From Amia ocellicauda (Eukaryota; Chordata; Actinopteri; Amiiformes; Amiidae): a stretch of DNA of 64,000 bases. The notes below the pieces were generated by a model. The model was not told the origin of the DNA, did no database searches, and saw only the letters and a list, made by a program, of their open reading frames with translations. Of the stretch, positions 1 to 13,460 are shown piece by piece; the stretch's first letter is position 1; each line of letters begins with the position of its first letter. The stretch covers positions 466,001 through 530,000 of the forward strand of contig NC_089861.1 in assembly GCF_036373705.1 (NCBI RefSeq), in the 5' to 3' direction. The translations under genes and the position numbers were made by a program.

Positions 1-66
1 TCTAAGTCGCCCTGGATAAGAGCGTCAGCTAAATGACAAAACAAGTAATGATAATAATAATAATAT
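1..66 (+). mobile_element. SINE/LINE 3' tail at window edge
   Basis: TCTAAGTCGCCCTGGATAAG, then AGCGTCAGCTAAATGA and an AAT run. This is the conserved tail of fish L2-mobilised elements, cut by the window start. Confidence 0.65.
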
Positions 67-82
67 GTGATATATGTGAGAC

Positions 83-1085
83 ATACACTCACCTAAAGGA
101 TTATTAGGAACACCCTACTAATACTGTGTTTGACCCCCTTCAGAACTGCCTTAATTCTACGTGGCATTGATTCAACAAGGTGCTGAAAGCATTCTTTAGA
201 AATGTTGGCCCATATTGATAGGATAGCATCTTGCAGTTGATGGAGATTTGTGGGATGCACATCCAGGGCACGAAGCTCCCGTTCCACCACATCCCAAAGA
301 TGCTCTATTGGGTTGAAATCTGGTGACTGTGGGGGCCAGTTTAGTACAGTGAACTCATTGTCATGTTCAAGAAACCAATTTGAAATGATTCGACCTTTGT
401 GACATGGTGCATTATCCTGCTGGAAGTAGCCATTAGAGGATGGGTACATGGTAGTCATAAAGGGATGGACATGGTCAGAAACAATGCCCAATTGGCACTA
501 AGGGGCCTAAAGTGTGCCAAGAAAACATCCCCCACACCATTACACCACCACCACCAGCCTGCACAGTGGTAACAAGGCATGATGGATCCATGTTCTCACT
601 CTGTTTACGCTAAATTCTGACTCTACCATCTGAATGTCTCAACAGAAATCGAGTCTCATCAGACCAGGCAACATTTTTCCAGTCTTCAACTGTCCAATTT
701 TGGTGAGCTTGTGCAAATTGTAGCCTCTTTTTCCTATTTGTAGTGGAGACGAGTGGTACCCGGTGGGGTCTTCTGCTGTTGTAGCCCATCCGCCTCAAGG
801 TTGTACGTGTTGTGGCTTCACAAATGCTTTGCTGCATACCTCGGTTGTAACGAGTGGTTATTTCAGTCAAAGTTGCTCTTCTATCAGCTTGAATCAGTCG
901 GCCCATTCTCCTCTGACCTCTAGCATCAACAAGGCATTTTCGCACACAGGACTGCCGCATACTGGATGTTTTTCCCTTTTCACACCATTCTTTGTAAACC
1001 CTAGAAATGGTTGTGTGTGAAAATCCCAGTAACTGAGCAGATTGTGAAATACTCAGACCGGCCCGTCTGGCACCAACAACCTGTT
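83..1085 (-). pseudogene. Decayed Tc1/mariner transposon and transposase
   Basis: On the minus strand, from about 1,081 down to 93, conceptual pieces read as a Tc1-type transposase. An N-terminal helix-turn-helix (SAQLLGFSHTTISRVYKEWC) is followed by a paired-like linker, VAWSDETRF with the first catalytic Asp, FQQDNAPCHK with the second, and FNPIEHLWDVVER with the third acidic residue (E). Stops and a frame break at about 490-620 separate the halves. One terminal repeat (CACTCACCTAAAGGATTATT, from about 91) is present next to a TA; the other end is not seen, so the copy is truncated and inactive. Confidence 0.85.
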
Positions 1086-1802
1086 ATCCTGTTATTCTCA
1101 TTTATTGTTTCTCCAATTAAAGGAGGGGTTGTTGTCATTTTAATGACGGAGGGAGGAATGCGAAGTAAGGAATCATGGGAATTTGTAGCTGGTCTTTGTG
1201 TCTGGGTGTGGGTCTGGATAGTGGGAGAGACTGGGGTTGCCCTCTCACCGAACCTTTGTTAGAAACCCCAATAAAACTCTGCTGTCGTGAAACTAGCCTG
1301 AGCTGTGAGCTGCATTGAAACAGAGAGGAAGTCAAGAAGCAGATCCTGTCTGTAGCCAACTAACAGCCATAAACCTGGGAAACTAGAAGGCTCGAGGACT
1401 GCAGGAGCCAGAGGAGCCAGAGTGATGTTTTAGTGCACCTTACAGCTAGCTTTACACCTGTCTATAAAGCACATGATGAATCGTCCAGCTTCATTCATTC
1501 CTTGGTTATTGCTTATCCTGTCTTTTAAGTCTAAATTGCAAGTGAAATCAACTGTGATGAATGACCTTGAAATAGAGGAAACAAACAAACAATTAAATAG
1601 ATTAAATCACTCATTATCTGTCATATGATGTCATATCTTGTATATAAATTCTGCTCTAATCCCCTGATCTAGAGTAAAGAAGAGACCTAATTCTGTGTGG
1701 AGAACAACCTGCACCCAGACATCTCTCTGCAGCTCAGACACAGCCTGCACACCCAGAGACAGGAAGACCAGCTGGGGCACAGGCCGAAGCCAGCTGAGTG
1801 AG

Positions 1803-1850
1803 ACCCCCTGAGTCTCCCTGGATGAGGGCATCTGCCAATAGAACAGTGAT
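1803..1850 (+). mobile_element. Diverged SINE/LINE tail
   Basis: GTCTCCCTGGATGAGGGCAT followed by CTGCCAATA is a decayed version of the same tail. The body upstream (about 1,640-1,800) is not recognised. Confidence 0.4.
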
Positions 1851-3859
1851 TGACTCAAAAGTCTTGTAATTTGTTTTTCAAGAAATACCATTCATAAGAA
1901 CCACAACAGAGAAACACTCCTGTTCTCTTCATTAGTGTTGACATCTCCTATTTACTTTACGCAGGTCTGGAGGTTTGCTTTTCACAATGTATAAATACAA
2001 TATGAAATGGGGCCAGCTCTGGGGGGACACCACTGAGTGCACTCTCGCTTGAAACCACGCTCGCTCTCCACACTACAGACGTGTGTATGTGCAAGGATCA
2101 CACAGGCAATTCACATTGCATGTTAATTTGTCTTGAGTATGAGTATCTTGAGAAGAAACACTCCTGCTGGGATTTCGACTGATGTGTGTTTGTAAAACCT
2201 GGCGGACAGCTTCCTTTATGTGTTGCCTGGTGGTGTTCTCTGATCAGGAATGCTCTTTGCATCACAGTGAATCCTTCCTCCTCTCCACAGCGGCCCCTGC
2301 GTGGCCCACAGAGGAATCAGACGCGCTTTAAGGTTCTCAACCTGAACCGAAAAACTAGACGTATGCAAGAGCTTCAAAAGATTCCACTAAAGCTGTCCTT
2401 GACATTTAGAGAACAGACGCACACACCTATGCAATTTCACACAAATCTGAGGTAAAGTTTTAACATCCCGACTCCAATAAAACTCTGTATCTAATAAACT
2501 TCTCAGCTCCACAGGAATGATTGAGCACTATCTGTGTCGCTGGTGATTTACTGTTCGGAGCTAAACGGTGGTGATATTGCAGTCAGATCAGCAAAAGGTA
2601 CCAAGCAAGGTTTAGCTGGCAAGATGATACCAATAATAAAATATAGTTAAAAAACTGAGCAGATTCACAGAGCTGTGCTGTAGTGACTGATACAGCTCAG
2701 CCTCGCCACTCAGCGTCTTTCAGGGTCTTGACCCGGTCAGCGTCCACCCAACCCACCCTGACCAGGTGGCTCATTCCTGCGTTCATGCAGAAGAGATTAC
2801 CTCAATCTGAGCTGGTATCCAGAGGAATGAACAGGAGGAATATTGAAGGAATGGACTTCAGCACAGGGAGTGGACTGTCAGGGTGTCAGCGCTGGCCAGC
2901 TTTCGCCTGTGTGGCGTTCAATGTCCTCCAGCTTCAAGATCCTAATTGAACAACCTGGAAGAAAAGACAAAGCAAAGCACCCTGAGCTCAGCCAGCGTGA
3001 AGATGCACACGCCTCATTGCTCCCGTTAGATGGGCTTCTTAATGAATCAGTTTTTTGTAAAACAAGACTCAATCCTGAATAAATACAGCCGAATCTAACC
3101 ACCCTTTTGTGTTAGTTGAGCTTCCCCAGACAGAGCCGCCAGGCTGCAGGTCCGTGAACGCGTCACGTAAAGTAAGTAAACATTTAAATAAATAAACCAT
3201 TTAGGCACGGAGGAGAGAAAAACAAAAACTCCTATGGATGGCATGTAGGAGAAAATGAATCTCTGGGGGTCCACGGCTTAGGGCCTAGGCCTAATGGTTG
3301 CCTCCCCTCCAGGCAGTATAGTTGTTACAGCAGCAAGGAGATCAGAAAGTTCTTTATCGGTGCTGCTGGCTGTTCTCTTCCCTCTGGAGGAGGCCTCTCG
3401 CTGGCCATCGGGGTTGGGGGGGTTGGACCATCAACAGCCTGTGGGTGGCGATGGCTCGTCAGAACTTGGATGTGGAGGCCCCGTTGGCCCTCCATGGTGG
3501 GGTGCCCCAGAGGGCATATGCCATGGCACAACCCTCCCGCTGCCAGCGATGGATTTGAGCAGAGGTCATGGACAGCAGAGTTTGCTTTTTGTGAAGTGCT
3601 GTGAGACTGTGACTCTGCACGGCCAGGCACAATACAGAACAGCACAATACAACACGGTATGGCCCACAAACGCAGGGTCCTGCACATCTGCCAGTGAGAC
3701 AGCACTCACCGTGTTGCCCATCTGGGAGAAGAACAGCAACATGGAAATCATTTCCTTCACCTCAGCCCACAGAACACCTCTGGGATGAACTGGAACAGGA
3801 ATCAGGAAGGGGCAGCAGAGGCCAGCTTGTCTCTGTGGGAGGAATGGGGCTGTATTACT

Positions 3860-4070
3860 GCAGCCGCCATGAAGCCTACACTAGCTATTATACACTATTA
3901 TATACTATGCTATACTGTACCTTACAATACTTTATTATGCTGTACTGCAATACACTACACAAGACTAAACAACATTATACTACAGTACACTTTAAAAACC
4001 TATAGTATGTGTTAACCTATACTACACTATACTATAGCATATTAAACTCTACTACACCATAGTAAACAGT
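3860..4070. repeat. TACTA-rich low-complexity region
   Basis: Imperfect repeats such as TATACTACAC, ATACTATGCT and TACTGTAC. Simple, non-coding. Confidence 0.75.
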
Positions 4071-5614
4071 AGAAATGTGTCTGCTGCTGTTTTGCATTAT
4101 GTGCCGATGAGGTTGCATATGATGCAAACCCTGGCAGCGCTAATGCAAAGTCATTTCAAACCAAAGCGCTCCTAAAATCCTCCAGGGTTCGGCTCGGTGG
4201 TTTCAGACTTGGAAGCTGTGATTCGTTTTCATATTGCTGTCACGTTTACTTGGCTATCAGTAGGTGCTTCTGTGCTTCTTCATTGCAATTAAATAAAAAC
4301 CACAGCACACAGCTTAGAGCCGCTTTTCTTTGCCCCTGAAAACCCGTCAAGCCGCTTTAAATGAATATTTTGTTCTCTGGAGGGAAATACCGGCATTCTT
4401 ACAACCTGCTAAACGGGAAAAAGTAATTTCCGTTGTAAATGGTTGTCTTTGTCTTTTTAATTTGTTTTGTAATGCAGCTCATGATTTTGAGGCCATTACA
4501 AACCAGGAAAGAGTTACACAAGTTACCCCCCTGAGATGCACTACACAGTCCTCAATCTTCCAACATCTTCATTATCAATGATCTGTTTTATCTGTTTTTT
4601 ATCCACATCATGTATTTCATGCTTCATTTATGCTCCTAAAACATTGAATAAACAAACAAACAACCCCGCGATGGGTATATCACAGATCTGAAACAGAACT
4701 GCTGTGGCCGTATGCCTTGTAAATATGTATGACTGTTTCAACTCCGAAAAGATCGTTCCCCGGAGCTGGAGCAGCCGATACCTCAGAGCTCGTGTCTCTG
4801 AAGATGCTCTCAGAGCTTACAGACAGAAAACAGCATTTTTGTATTTCGTTTTTTTACCCCACAGCAACGATCTCGGCACTGATGCTCCTGTACAATTGTA
4901 GCAGGAATGTGAAGCGGGGCTGCAGAGTCACGACACCACCTACACTGCGGTTTCAAACAACAAGATACACCCACAGGAGGCCCTTCTCGCCCACAGAGAG
5001 AGCTGTGTGTGGATCTGCAGCAAACACCCCTGCTTCTCTCACTCCTCGGGATCAACGGGCTGCGACTCTCTGTGACCGTTGAGTTACTGTAGCTGACAAT
5101 CGAGTGCCAGGGGTCGATCGGCACATTGTGTTATGTCCTTACAATCTGCCAGAGGTCGGGTTTAGTTGTCTTCGGCCTTTTGTGACTCAGAGCTCTCCTG
5201 GTCTGTCTAACGCCTTTCAAGAGACGCGTCATAATTTAAGCTTCCTGCACTGCACAGGGCTGCTACGGTCAAGGTACACTGCACTCAATAAAACTTCAGA
5301 AGGCAAAGAATACAAACACACACATCCCTCACATATTTAATCAAATCCGCACTGTGGAGCATAAACTAAATGCTTCAAGCTAAAAATCAGACTTTGTTTG
5401 TAGTTTCTTTTCTGAGTGTGTGTGTGTATGTGTGTCCAGAGGGTGGTGGTGTCAGTTTGTGAGACTGTGTGTTTGAGTGCAAACTTCATATCAATACATT
5501 TCTTGCAGTAGCAGAATGCTGCACAAACCTTCTTCATTAAAAACGTGATACAACTGAGGTTTGGCCAAAGAATGGATAACCACACAAAACATTTCCAAAG
5601 TAAAGGATCCTTGG

Positions 5615-5616
<2 letters not shown>

Positions 5617-5660
<44 letters not shown>
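5617..5660. repeat. (CT)n microsatellite
   Basis: Uninterrupted CT run of about 44 bases. Confidence 0.95.
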
Positions 5661-5662
<2 letters not shown>

Positions 5663-6831
5663 CTCTTCACCTCTCAGAGCCTCACTGATGAAGGATGAAG
5701 TTACCCAGAATCCTGTTCTTCGCTGCGGCCAGAATGGAGGACAGGGTCTCCTCAGAGAGGGAGCAGAGAAGAGGACGAGCGACCCGGTCCACAGTCCTCA
5801 GTGCAGTCTCAGATCACATTATTGAGAGCTCAAGTGGAACCAAGACAACAGAAAACACTTCAAAAAGAAAAACGATCTGTGTCCATATCAGTCCCATATC
5901 TGATCATGTTAATGACTGGATTTCATTCGGATCTAATTACGCCTTGTCTAAGATAACAAGTCAATTCTTTCAATCTAAATTATAGGTTGTTTTTCTCCCC
6001 CCCCGTAATTCAATGCCAGCCTGATCCATAAACCAGTCTTTTTTAATTAGCAGCTAAGGGGTGTATATTGGAAATACATCAGGTGGGAGCTGTTACTGCC
6101 CTCTCTATTATAAAAGGTACATATCTAAAGAGTTAAGACCAGTAAGACCAGTTAAAGAGACAATGCTGAATTATGTGTGATGCTGAATTGTTTTCTTGTG
6201 AAACTGCTGGTTGAAGTCGTCACCAGACTTTGACATCCAAAGGGAGGGAGTTCAGCTGGTGGGAGAACCTGAAGGGAGTTTGCTCCAATTCTGTGTCACA
6301 TTTAAATTTCAACACTTTAAAAATGAGAATTAATTTGCGGCTTTTGTGTGTTTCACAAAAATATGATAAACCATTTTAAAGTGCATCTTCAAAGTGCCCT
6401 GGGCACAGACTTGACATGACATGAATTAAAAAGAGACGTGTAGGGGCCTTGCTTTGATCCCCCCATCGATCAACAATTCAGAAATGGACGTCTGTTGCAA
6501 ACGAGGCTGTGGTACAATGGGATCGATGGCCTTGTCTAATGCGATACATTCTCTGAACTCTGACAGACTAACTAATGTAAGTCAAATGAATCGAGTGAAT
6601 TCATTCCAGCAGTCAGAGCTCAAAGACGCTGTGGGCTGGAGGCCAGCGAGCGGGAGGACTTCCTACAGACAGCACACATGTGATTATACAGAGAACGATG
6701 ATCGATGAGTTTTCTGTCCAAAGTACAACTTCCAGTTTCCAACGAAAGGAAATGAAAAACATGCAGAAACTCAAGGCTACTGTATTGTGCTCAGCCTTGG
6801 AGTCAGGTCCTCGGAGGAGTACCTCCCTGTA

Positions 6832-7217
6832 CTGAAAGACTTTCATATTATCTCAGAGTATTCCTTATTAATGTATTCTATTGTGTATGTTTAAAGCTGC
6901 AAGTGTAGAAGATAATGCATTTAGAAAATATAAACGAAGAATTATTTTCCTTTGCTTATTTTAGGAATGTGAACATCTGTGTCTTTCTGATAAGTCGAGT
7001 CGGGTTGTTGTCTTCTGCAGATAATTCAAGGCCAGTTCAAACTGGGTTTTGATTAATGTTTGTAAGATGTTTTTCTTTATATAATAACTGTTTCTTTGTC
7101 TTTACAGAAGTATTAAACAAGTATTAAAAGCATAAAAGTATTAAAGCTGAGTCACAGAGGTATTTTACACTGCCAGGGTACTGTTTCTCTCAACATGCTG
7201 CATGAATAAAGATTTTT
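6832..7217 (+). repeat. Unclassified dispersed repeat, copy 1
   Basis: Related along its length to 36,838-37,194. Shared blocks include CTGAAAGACTTTCAT, GCTGCAAGTGTAGAAG, GAATGTGAACATCTGTGTCT, CGGGTTGTTGTCTT, TAATAACTGTTTCTTTGTCT and TGCATGAATAAAGATTT. It is non-coding, without obvious terminal inverted repeats. Confidence 0.7.
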
Positions 7218-7483
7218 CGGTTTATAACATTTTATAAAAAACTCCCCGCATAAATGCTTTATGAAGCCTTAACAGATCATGAAGAACTAATTTTTAAAGA
7301 ATTAACAAATAATTTACAATCATGAATAGACACTTTATTAATGCCATTATTTCCTGTTTATTAAGCACATTACTAAGGATTTAACTATCACATTAATTAA
7401 TGCCGTTGTCGATGTTACTAAAGCCATTTATAATTGAGTCTATTTATTCAATAGATCCATGCGATGCTGCAATTCTAGTTGAT

Positions 7484-7646
7484 CAGCTATAGTGTTTAGC
7501 AATACCCCATCTAAAGTGTGCAACTCTTCATATCTACAATACATGACAACTATGTATAGGCCCTTAACAGACATCTACAAAGTCTGTGTAAATCATATGA
7601 AAAGTTGCACACTTTAGATGGGGTACTGCAAAACACTCTACAGCTG
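7484..7646. mobile_element. Hairpin MITE-like element
   Basis: Arms at 7,484-7,533 and 7,595-7,646 are inverted copies with few mismatches; both contain ACCCCATCTAAAGTGTGCAA. The loop is about 60 bases. There is no coding capacity. A target duplication could not be set, so the family is unknown. Confidence 0.65.
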
Positions 7647-8273
7647 CTTTACACATAGACTATAGATGTCTACTAAGATATACAAACATTCGATCTCTGC
7701 CTCATTGAGACTATAGATCTATTAGGACATATGTGTTTAGTAGTACATTACTTTAAGCACCAGCATTATTTCAGTCCACCTTAAATCCAATGTCGTCCTG
7801 TTCCAACCTTCACCCCCGTGTTCGCAGAGCACCCCCCGCAGACAGCAGATCAGGGGTGTCCTGAATCCAGCGGTAGTTTGTGGATGAATTTGAAGGTAGA
7901 GGATGGTAACTGGTCTAGCAATACCACTCAGTTTCCCTTATTCTGCTCCGCCCTTGTTCTTAATGCTAAGCATGTGTACTGCGGTCTTACATGCTTAGGG
8001 CATTAATAGCTGGAGCTGGATGACAGCGAAGTGAAGGAGAGCAAAATTAAGAGATCTGATCGGCTCAATACTGATCTTTCACACAGCCCTCTGTGTGCCA
8101 ATGGAGACAGGCAGGGTAATGATCAGCCGGCGAGTCTAATTAGTTTACTGGGGAGGCTTGATTACACTACAGCTTAACTGGCCATCACTGCACAAACAAA
8201 CAGCCTGCTGGTCAATTACACTTGTATTGCAAAGGTCATCATTAGGATCTGGCAGCGCCATGTTGCTCGAAGA

Positions 8274-8319
8274 GTCTCTCTCTCTCTCTCACTCTCTCTT
8301 TCTCTCTCTCTCTCTCTCT
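8274..8319. repeat. (TC)n microsatellite
   Basis: TC run with two short interruptions. Confidence 0.95.
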
Positions 8320-9164
8320 GCACCTCAACATCACACAGACAATGTACAGGGGTGAATAATTAACAAAAAGAAGTACAGGGGCTCTGTGCTCTGTAGCTAT
8401 GTGTCCAGCTACACACAACAAGAGTGTGGTCTCAGCGCCGCAGACGAGTTTATCTGAGGACACATCATTTCACTCAGGGGTGGGTGTCACGAAGCGACGC
8501 GGGGACGGACCCTGGAGGGAGGCCTGTGTTTTCAAAGCCTCCTGTGTCGATGTTTGCTGCACAATTGCTCTGCGATTACCAGTCAGTGTCCTGCCACTGA
8601 AAATCGCTTCCACCCCAGCGTGTAACTGCTCCCTTCACAGCGAGGGCACATCTGCCCTGCCTGCCTTGTCCTTGTCTCCAGCTCTCATCTGGAAGTTTTT
8701 TGGCTGCTTTCTGCAGCGTTTAGGGTGTTCGTTAATTTGTTTTATTTTTTCTTTACATTTTCTGTTATGAAAGCAGTTACGTCACACTGAGTGAAATTCA
8801 CAGCATCAATTTCACAAGGACCAGCACAAGAAATTCTGTTTTTAAAGTCTAATTTATGACACAATCTCTTTGTTTACATGATTGCACTGATATTAGGAAC
8901 AGAGTGGAGACGAGGTCCAGGTTATGGAAATCTGTTAGAAGCAGTTGTTTAAGTGCAGGGTTTCAGAGGTCATTTTGAAACCGTTAGTCTAACTGGCTTT
9001 GTTTGGCAGACACACCTGTGTCATTGTCTTGTGTCGGCAGGGGGTCGATCCCTGTTCCTGGAGAGTCCAGTGCAGCAGTTTTCTCCGGTCACAGTCAATA
9101 AAATCACCATCAATTACCATCAATCAACAGGGAAGAAATTCATTCTCATCACTTCCTGAGATTG

Positions 9165-9248
9165 GCATGTATTCGATGATGTCATTCAGAGGGCATGTAT
9201 GCGATGATGTCATTCAGAGGGCATGTATTCGATGATGTCATTCAGAGG
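9165..9248. repeat. 28-bp tandem repeat, three units
   Basis: Three nearly identical units beginning GCATGTATTCGATGATGTCA; the middle unit has GCG for TCG. Confidence 0.9.
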
Positions 9249-12000
9249 GCATGTGAGCCAGATCACATGGCGTCCTGACCTGATCCCAGCAGGAGGTCTG
9301 GTTCTGTATCTCGATGAGGGAACTGTGTCAGGGGTGACCTTCATGCTCGGCTGCACCAGGACTCTCCTGGACCAGCGCTGGAGCCCACTGCTCCCTGCTG
9401 CCATTTGCCTTCACTGCAAACAAACAAATACACTCACACACAAACACAACCACAACTCACATGTCCCTTCCATCTCTATTATTTACTGTGCCATTTAAAT
9501 ACCTGACAGGCGGAGAGAATAATAACGGTAAATCTCCTGCCAGGATGCCCAGCCAGCCCATAACTCACCATTATGCAAATGTCTGCTGCTGCCCCATCGC
9601 TCTTCTGCCAGCTGCCTGTGCAAACTTTCTGCCTGCTCACCATACTTTGCAGACGGAGGGAATTGAATCAAGCTGTGATTGGATTGTCTCTGACTGGAAC
9701 TCTTATGACCCCCCGTTACCTGCAGTGCGTCCTGTACACACAGAGAGCTACACATCTCAAAGGTTAGGCGGTATAGTTGATATTCTGCACTGAATGTGAT
9801 TTCTGTGGAAGAGACCAGGGGGAGAAAATCATCTCCATTCATTTTGTTTTATTGGTTCTCTCCACAGACATATAATCACGTTTGTATAATAGGCTCTTGA
9901 CCTGGCTAACTACCCCCTCACCCCCTCCTCCTTCACTACCAAGAAGATATTAATGCCATCGCAGCTGAACAAAGACACTGAAGACACCGTTCTGGGTATC
10001 AATATAAACACAGACATCTTCTCAGTGGTAGACACGGCTGGGAATGCAGCTTGATTGAAGAACAACTTTCCTTAGATTTCTTAACAGACTGCTGCTAAAA
10101 AATGCAGAGCTGTATTTTTTTCAGATGCTGTAGACTTTCTGGAGGCTTTACGGGGATTTCTAGGTAAGCCGCCTGACTTTACAGCCCCATTTTAAAAAGG
10201 CTTTCTCTTTTATTGTCTCCAGACTTCATGTTTCATAATTAGATACCTATTTCTGAGAGTCAGATGCCAATTTGAGCTCATAATAAAGTAATCGATGTGA
10301 AATTCTCCCACGCAGATTGGCAATATGAAAAGAACAGATACGCTACATTAGTTTTGTTTAGCCGAGTGCCGAAAGAAAAATAAGTGAAAAGTAATGTGTC
10401 TTAAGTGCATCCCAGAGGTTAAATCATTTCGTATTTAAATATCGTTACAAAAAACACATTGCCTGTGACAGCTTTAATGGCTGTTATTACCACAGACCAT
10501 TGTGAAAAGAAAAAACACTCAGTTCTGGAGAAATAAACGAAATAACGATGTCTCCAGTTTTTCTTGGTGATGCTGCGCACAGGCTGCTTGTACCAGATTT
10601 TAGAAAATGAACCGTCTGATTCTGTCATGTATGTTCAATAGACTACAAACAACATTGAAGGGTGTGCCACATGCTTACATCCATCCACTCACTTGGACCT
10701 GCCTGTGTCCAGGGTGTGCCCTGCCTCGCTCCCTGCGGCCTGGAAAGGAACGGGTGAATGGTATCTCACTACTTCTTTCTGGCAATAACAAACACCAACT
10801 TACACCCAGGCCCCAAGGCACGGCTCATTACAAAATCAGTCTGGAGAAACTAAACTAAAAAACAAGGTGGTGAACCCAATGTATGTCTATCTTCCTGAAT
10901 ATCGATCTATTTTATTAGCAGATTTTCCCCTAAGCAGGTTCCACAGTTCTGATATTTAATGGTAAAGGAGAAAAAAAAAACTGTACTCTGTGTGAAGGAT
11001 GCTTGGGCAGTGACTATTCAATCCAATTTCATTCAGTAGGATTTCTCTCCTTCATACTTCAAGTTCGCCCTGCTTTAATTCAGTTGCTGAAGAGTCATGA
11101 AATGTATTACACACCCCAAGTATTTCCATCCTGGTTGTGTCTTTGTGTTCATATCCACAGAGGGTGTGAAATGGGTCAAAAGCTGATGTTTTTTACAGTG
11201 TGTCGTTCTCTTCTCTCTTTGAGTTATTTGGCCCAAGACAGACCCCTCTTCTACTCTGTGTGACTGAGAGTTCTCCAGGTATACCGTCGTCTTGTCCTTC
11301 CCCGTGTACATGTATTTAAAGCGTCTTTTTTATTTTACTCCAGGACCTTCCTGTGCAAAGTGAAGGGCTGAGCTGGCATTCATTATACATCGACTCAGTG
11401 GTCTACTGTAAGGAGAAAGGCATCTGATGAATTAATATCTGTTTCTGCAAGAACAATAACATCCTGTGATACATTAGGACGTTAATGGAGTGCATTTGAG
11501 GGATCGAAAGGGATGTTACACTTATTTATCACATTTTCTATTACACAAGAGCCTAATTTGGTTGATAATTGCCTTAAGCAACACACACTGCATATCGTTC
11601 AGGCAAGAGGGAAGATGGGATTATAAAACATGACTCTTTAGGACAACTGAGAATCCCAAACCATTTACACTGGGACCCCTCCTTCAATCGCAGATTTACA
11701 GTACTTGGTGGCAGGTTTGCATAAAAGAGAAGGATGAACTGGAATCGGAGTTTGAGATTGGTGGGTCTCGGCCTGGACTCCGTGCCAGGCAAACAAAGGA
11801 GTGAAAGAGATTCAGATGCCTGAGAAAGGATTTGGAAATGAAGCACACACTTCAAGATGACTCATGTCACCTTCACAGACAATGTGCCTCAGCTGGAAGA
11901 GTCATCAACACATTAATTTAGTGACTGAATTGAGCAGAATTAAGCAGGAAATGTGCTGAACTCTGGGCATTACTGGAACAAGCAGTATTACTAACACCTT

Positions 12001-12013
12001 GATAGATAGATAA

Positions 12014-12064
<51 letters not shown>
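12001..12064. repeat. (GATA)n microsatellite
   Basis: Sixteen tetranucleotide units, one changed to AATA. Confidence 0.95.
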
Positions 12065-13289
12065 TGCAATCATTCACACAAACACACACACGTACATATA
12101 TATAAAACTGCACTTGTCAATGCTTTCTGCCTAGTTTTTCACAGAGAAAGAATGCACTCTTGAGAGTAATTGTGGCTCAAGAGGAATAGAAGCAATAAAG
12201 TTTTCATTTGTGTTGCAATATTTCAAGGGAAGCTGCTTTTGGAGTATAAATGAAGGTTTTAGAAATATATCTAAACATCTTTGGATGAAATACTTTAAAA
12301 GAAAAATGTTCAAAAGTTAAGAGTGGAAGAGAACTGTGTTCCATTATGGAGGAGGAGTTAAGCTTTGAAATATTGTATCTCCCACTAATGAAGATGCGAT
12401 GCATAATTTATGTTTTTTATATCTTGCTCGACTGCTTAACCACTGGAAGAATACTAATTAAAGAGCAGCGAAGTGCTGTACAATCCTCTCACAGTCTCCT
12501 GCCTTACAGAGCAGGCCGGTTCCCCAGACCGCGCTCAGCACTAATCTCAACCCTGGGGCCCCCGATCATTACAAATACCGCCGCTTCTCTGAGTCTGAAT
12601 TACACTTTCAGTGAGACACATTTTTTTCAATTATAATTATGTCGTAGAATTACAATGACTTTAAGGGTAAGATAAGGCAATAGAAATGGGTATATTGAAT
12701 ACTGTAATTGTCAGTAAGGAACAGCAGACTGTAGGGGATTATCCATTCATCTCAACTGGAAATCCTGACCATGAGAGGCTGGACTGTACATGACCTGCAT
12801 AGGAATTTCAAATTTCATAGGACTGGCTAATTGTAACCTACCTAAGGATACTGGGAGCTCGGAAGACCAAGAGGTCTGTGAAAGAGTGGCATGTTTGCAT
12901 TTTCACTGGATGGGGAAAAACATCTATGAACAACAGCAGCAGCAACACAAGTTTCAGAGTAACTGGACTAGGAAGCAAATGGAGCTGATTCTTGCCCCGC
13001 AGGCATCTTGTGTGCTCTGAGTCTGATGTGTGTTTCATCAGAAATCGTCCAGGTTGTGTAATCTGCCCCCCCACTGTGTCAACAGGGGACCCATCGACAG
13101 CAGACTCAGCATCGCAGTGATTACTAATTCTGTCTCATTCGACACGTTTGGGAGCCTGTTGCTTTCACCAGGCTCTCTGGGTGTGAATTCCCGCAGAACC
13201 TGACACAAAAATGTTCTTGCTGCACAGCCTTGAACCCCAGTCAGGGATCTGGGATGTAAAGGTATTTTTGGAGGGAGGAGGCCATTCGA

Positions 13290-13460
13290 GCTTTATTATT
13301 ATAATAAATTGCAAATGCCCTTATCCAGGGGGATTTATAATTGTTGAAAAATATAGTATTATTGTTACATACAATTACCCATTTATACAGCAGGGTTATT
13401 ACTGGAGCATTGTGGGTACAGTACCTTGCTCAAGGTACAAGAGTAGCACCTTCTGGTCAG
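13290..13460 (-). mobile_element. SINE with GTCGCC-CTGGATAAG-type tail
   Basis: The minus strand reads a typical fish repeat: CTTGAGCAAGGTACTGTACC, then ATAAATGGGTAATTGTATG, then a tail like CCCTGGATAAGGGCATTTGC followed by AAT-rich sequence. This tail is shared by fish SINEs and L2-type LINEs. The tRNA-derived head is missing or too diverged to see. Confidence 0.65.

Larger units (their letters stand above)
1100..6830. other. Intergenic, no gene recognised
   Basis: Besides the SINE tail, TACTA region and CT run listed, no coding family, splice-consistent exon set or RNA gene is visible. The open frames here (the longest is 164 codons, at 3,294-3,788) match no family I know. Confidence 0.6.

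Noticed and set aside
3420..3470. Similarity of 3,432-3,460 to 19,871-19,900 (CATCAACAGCC..GGGTGGCGATG)
   Set aside because: Only about 25 bases match and the flanks are unrelated, too little to call a repeat family.
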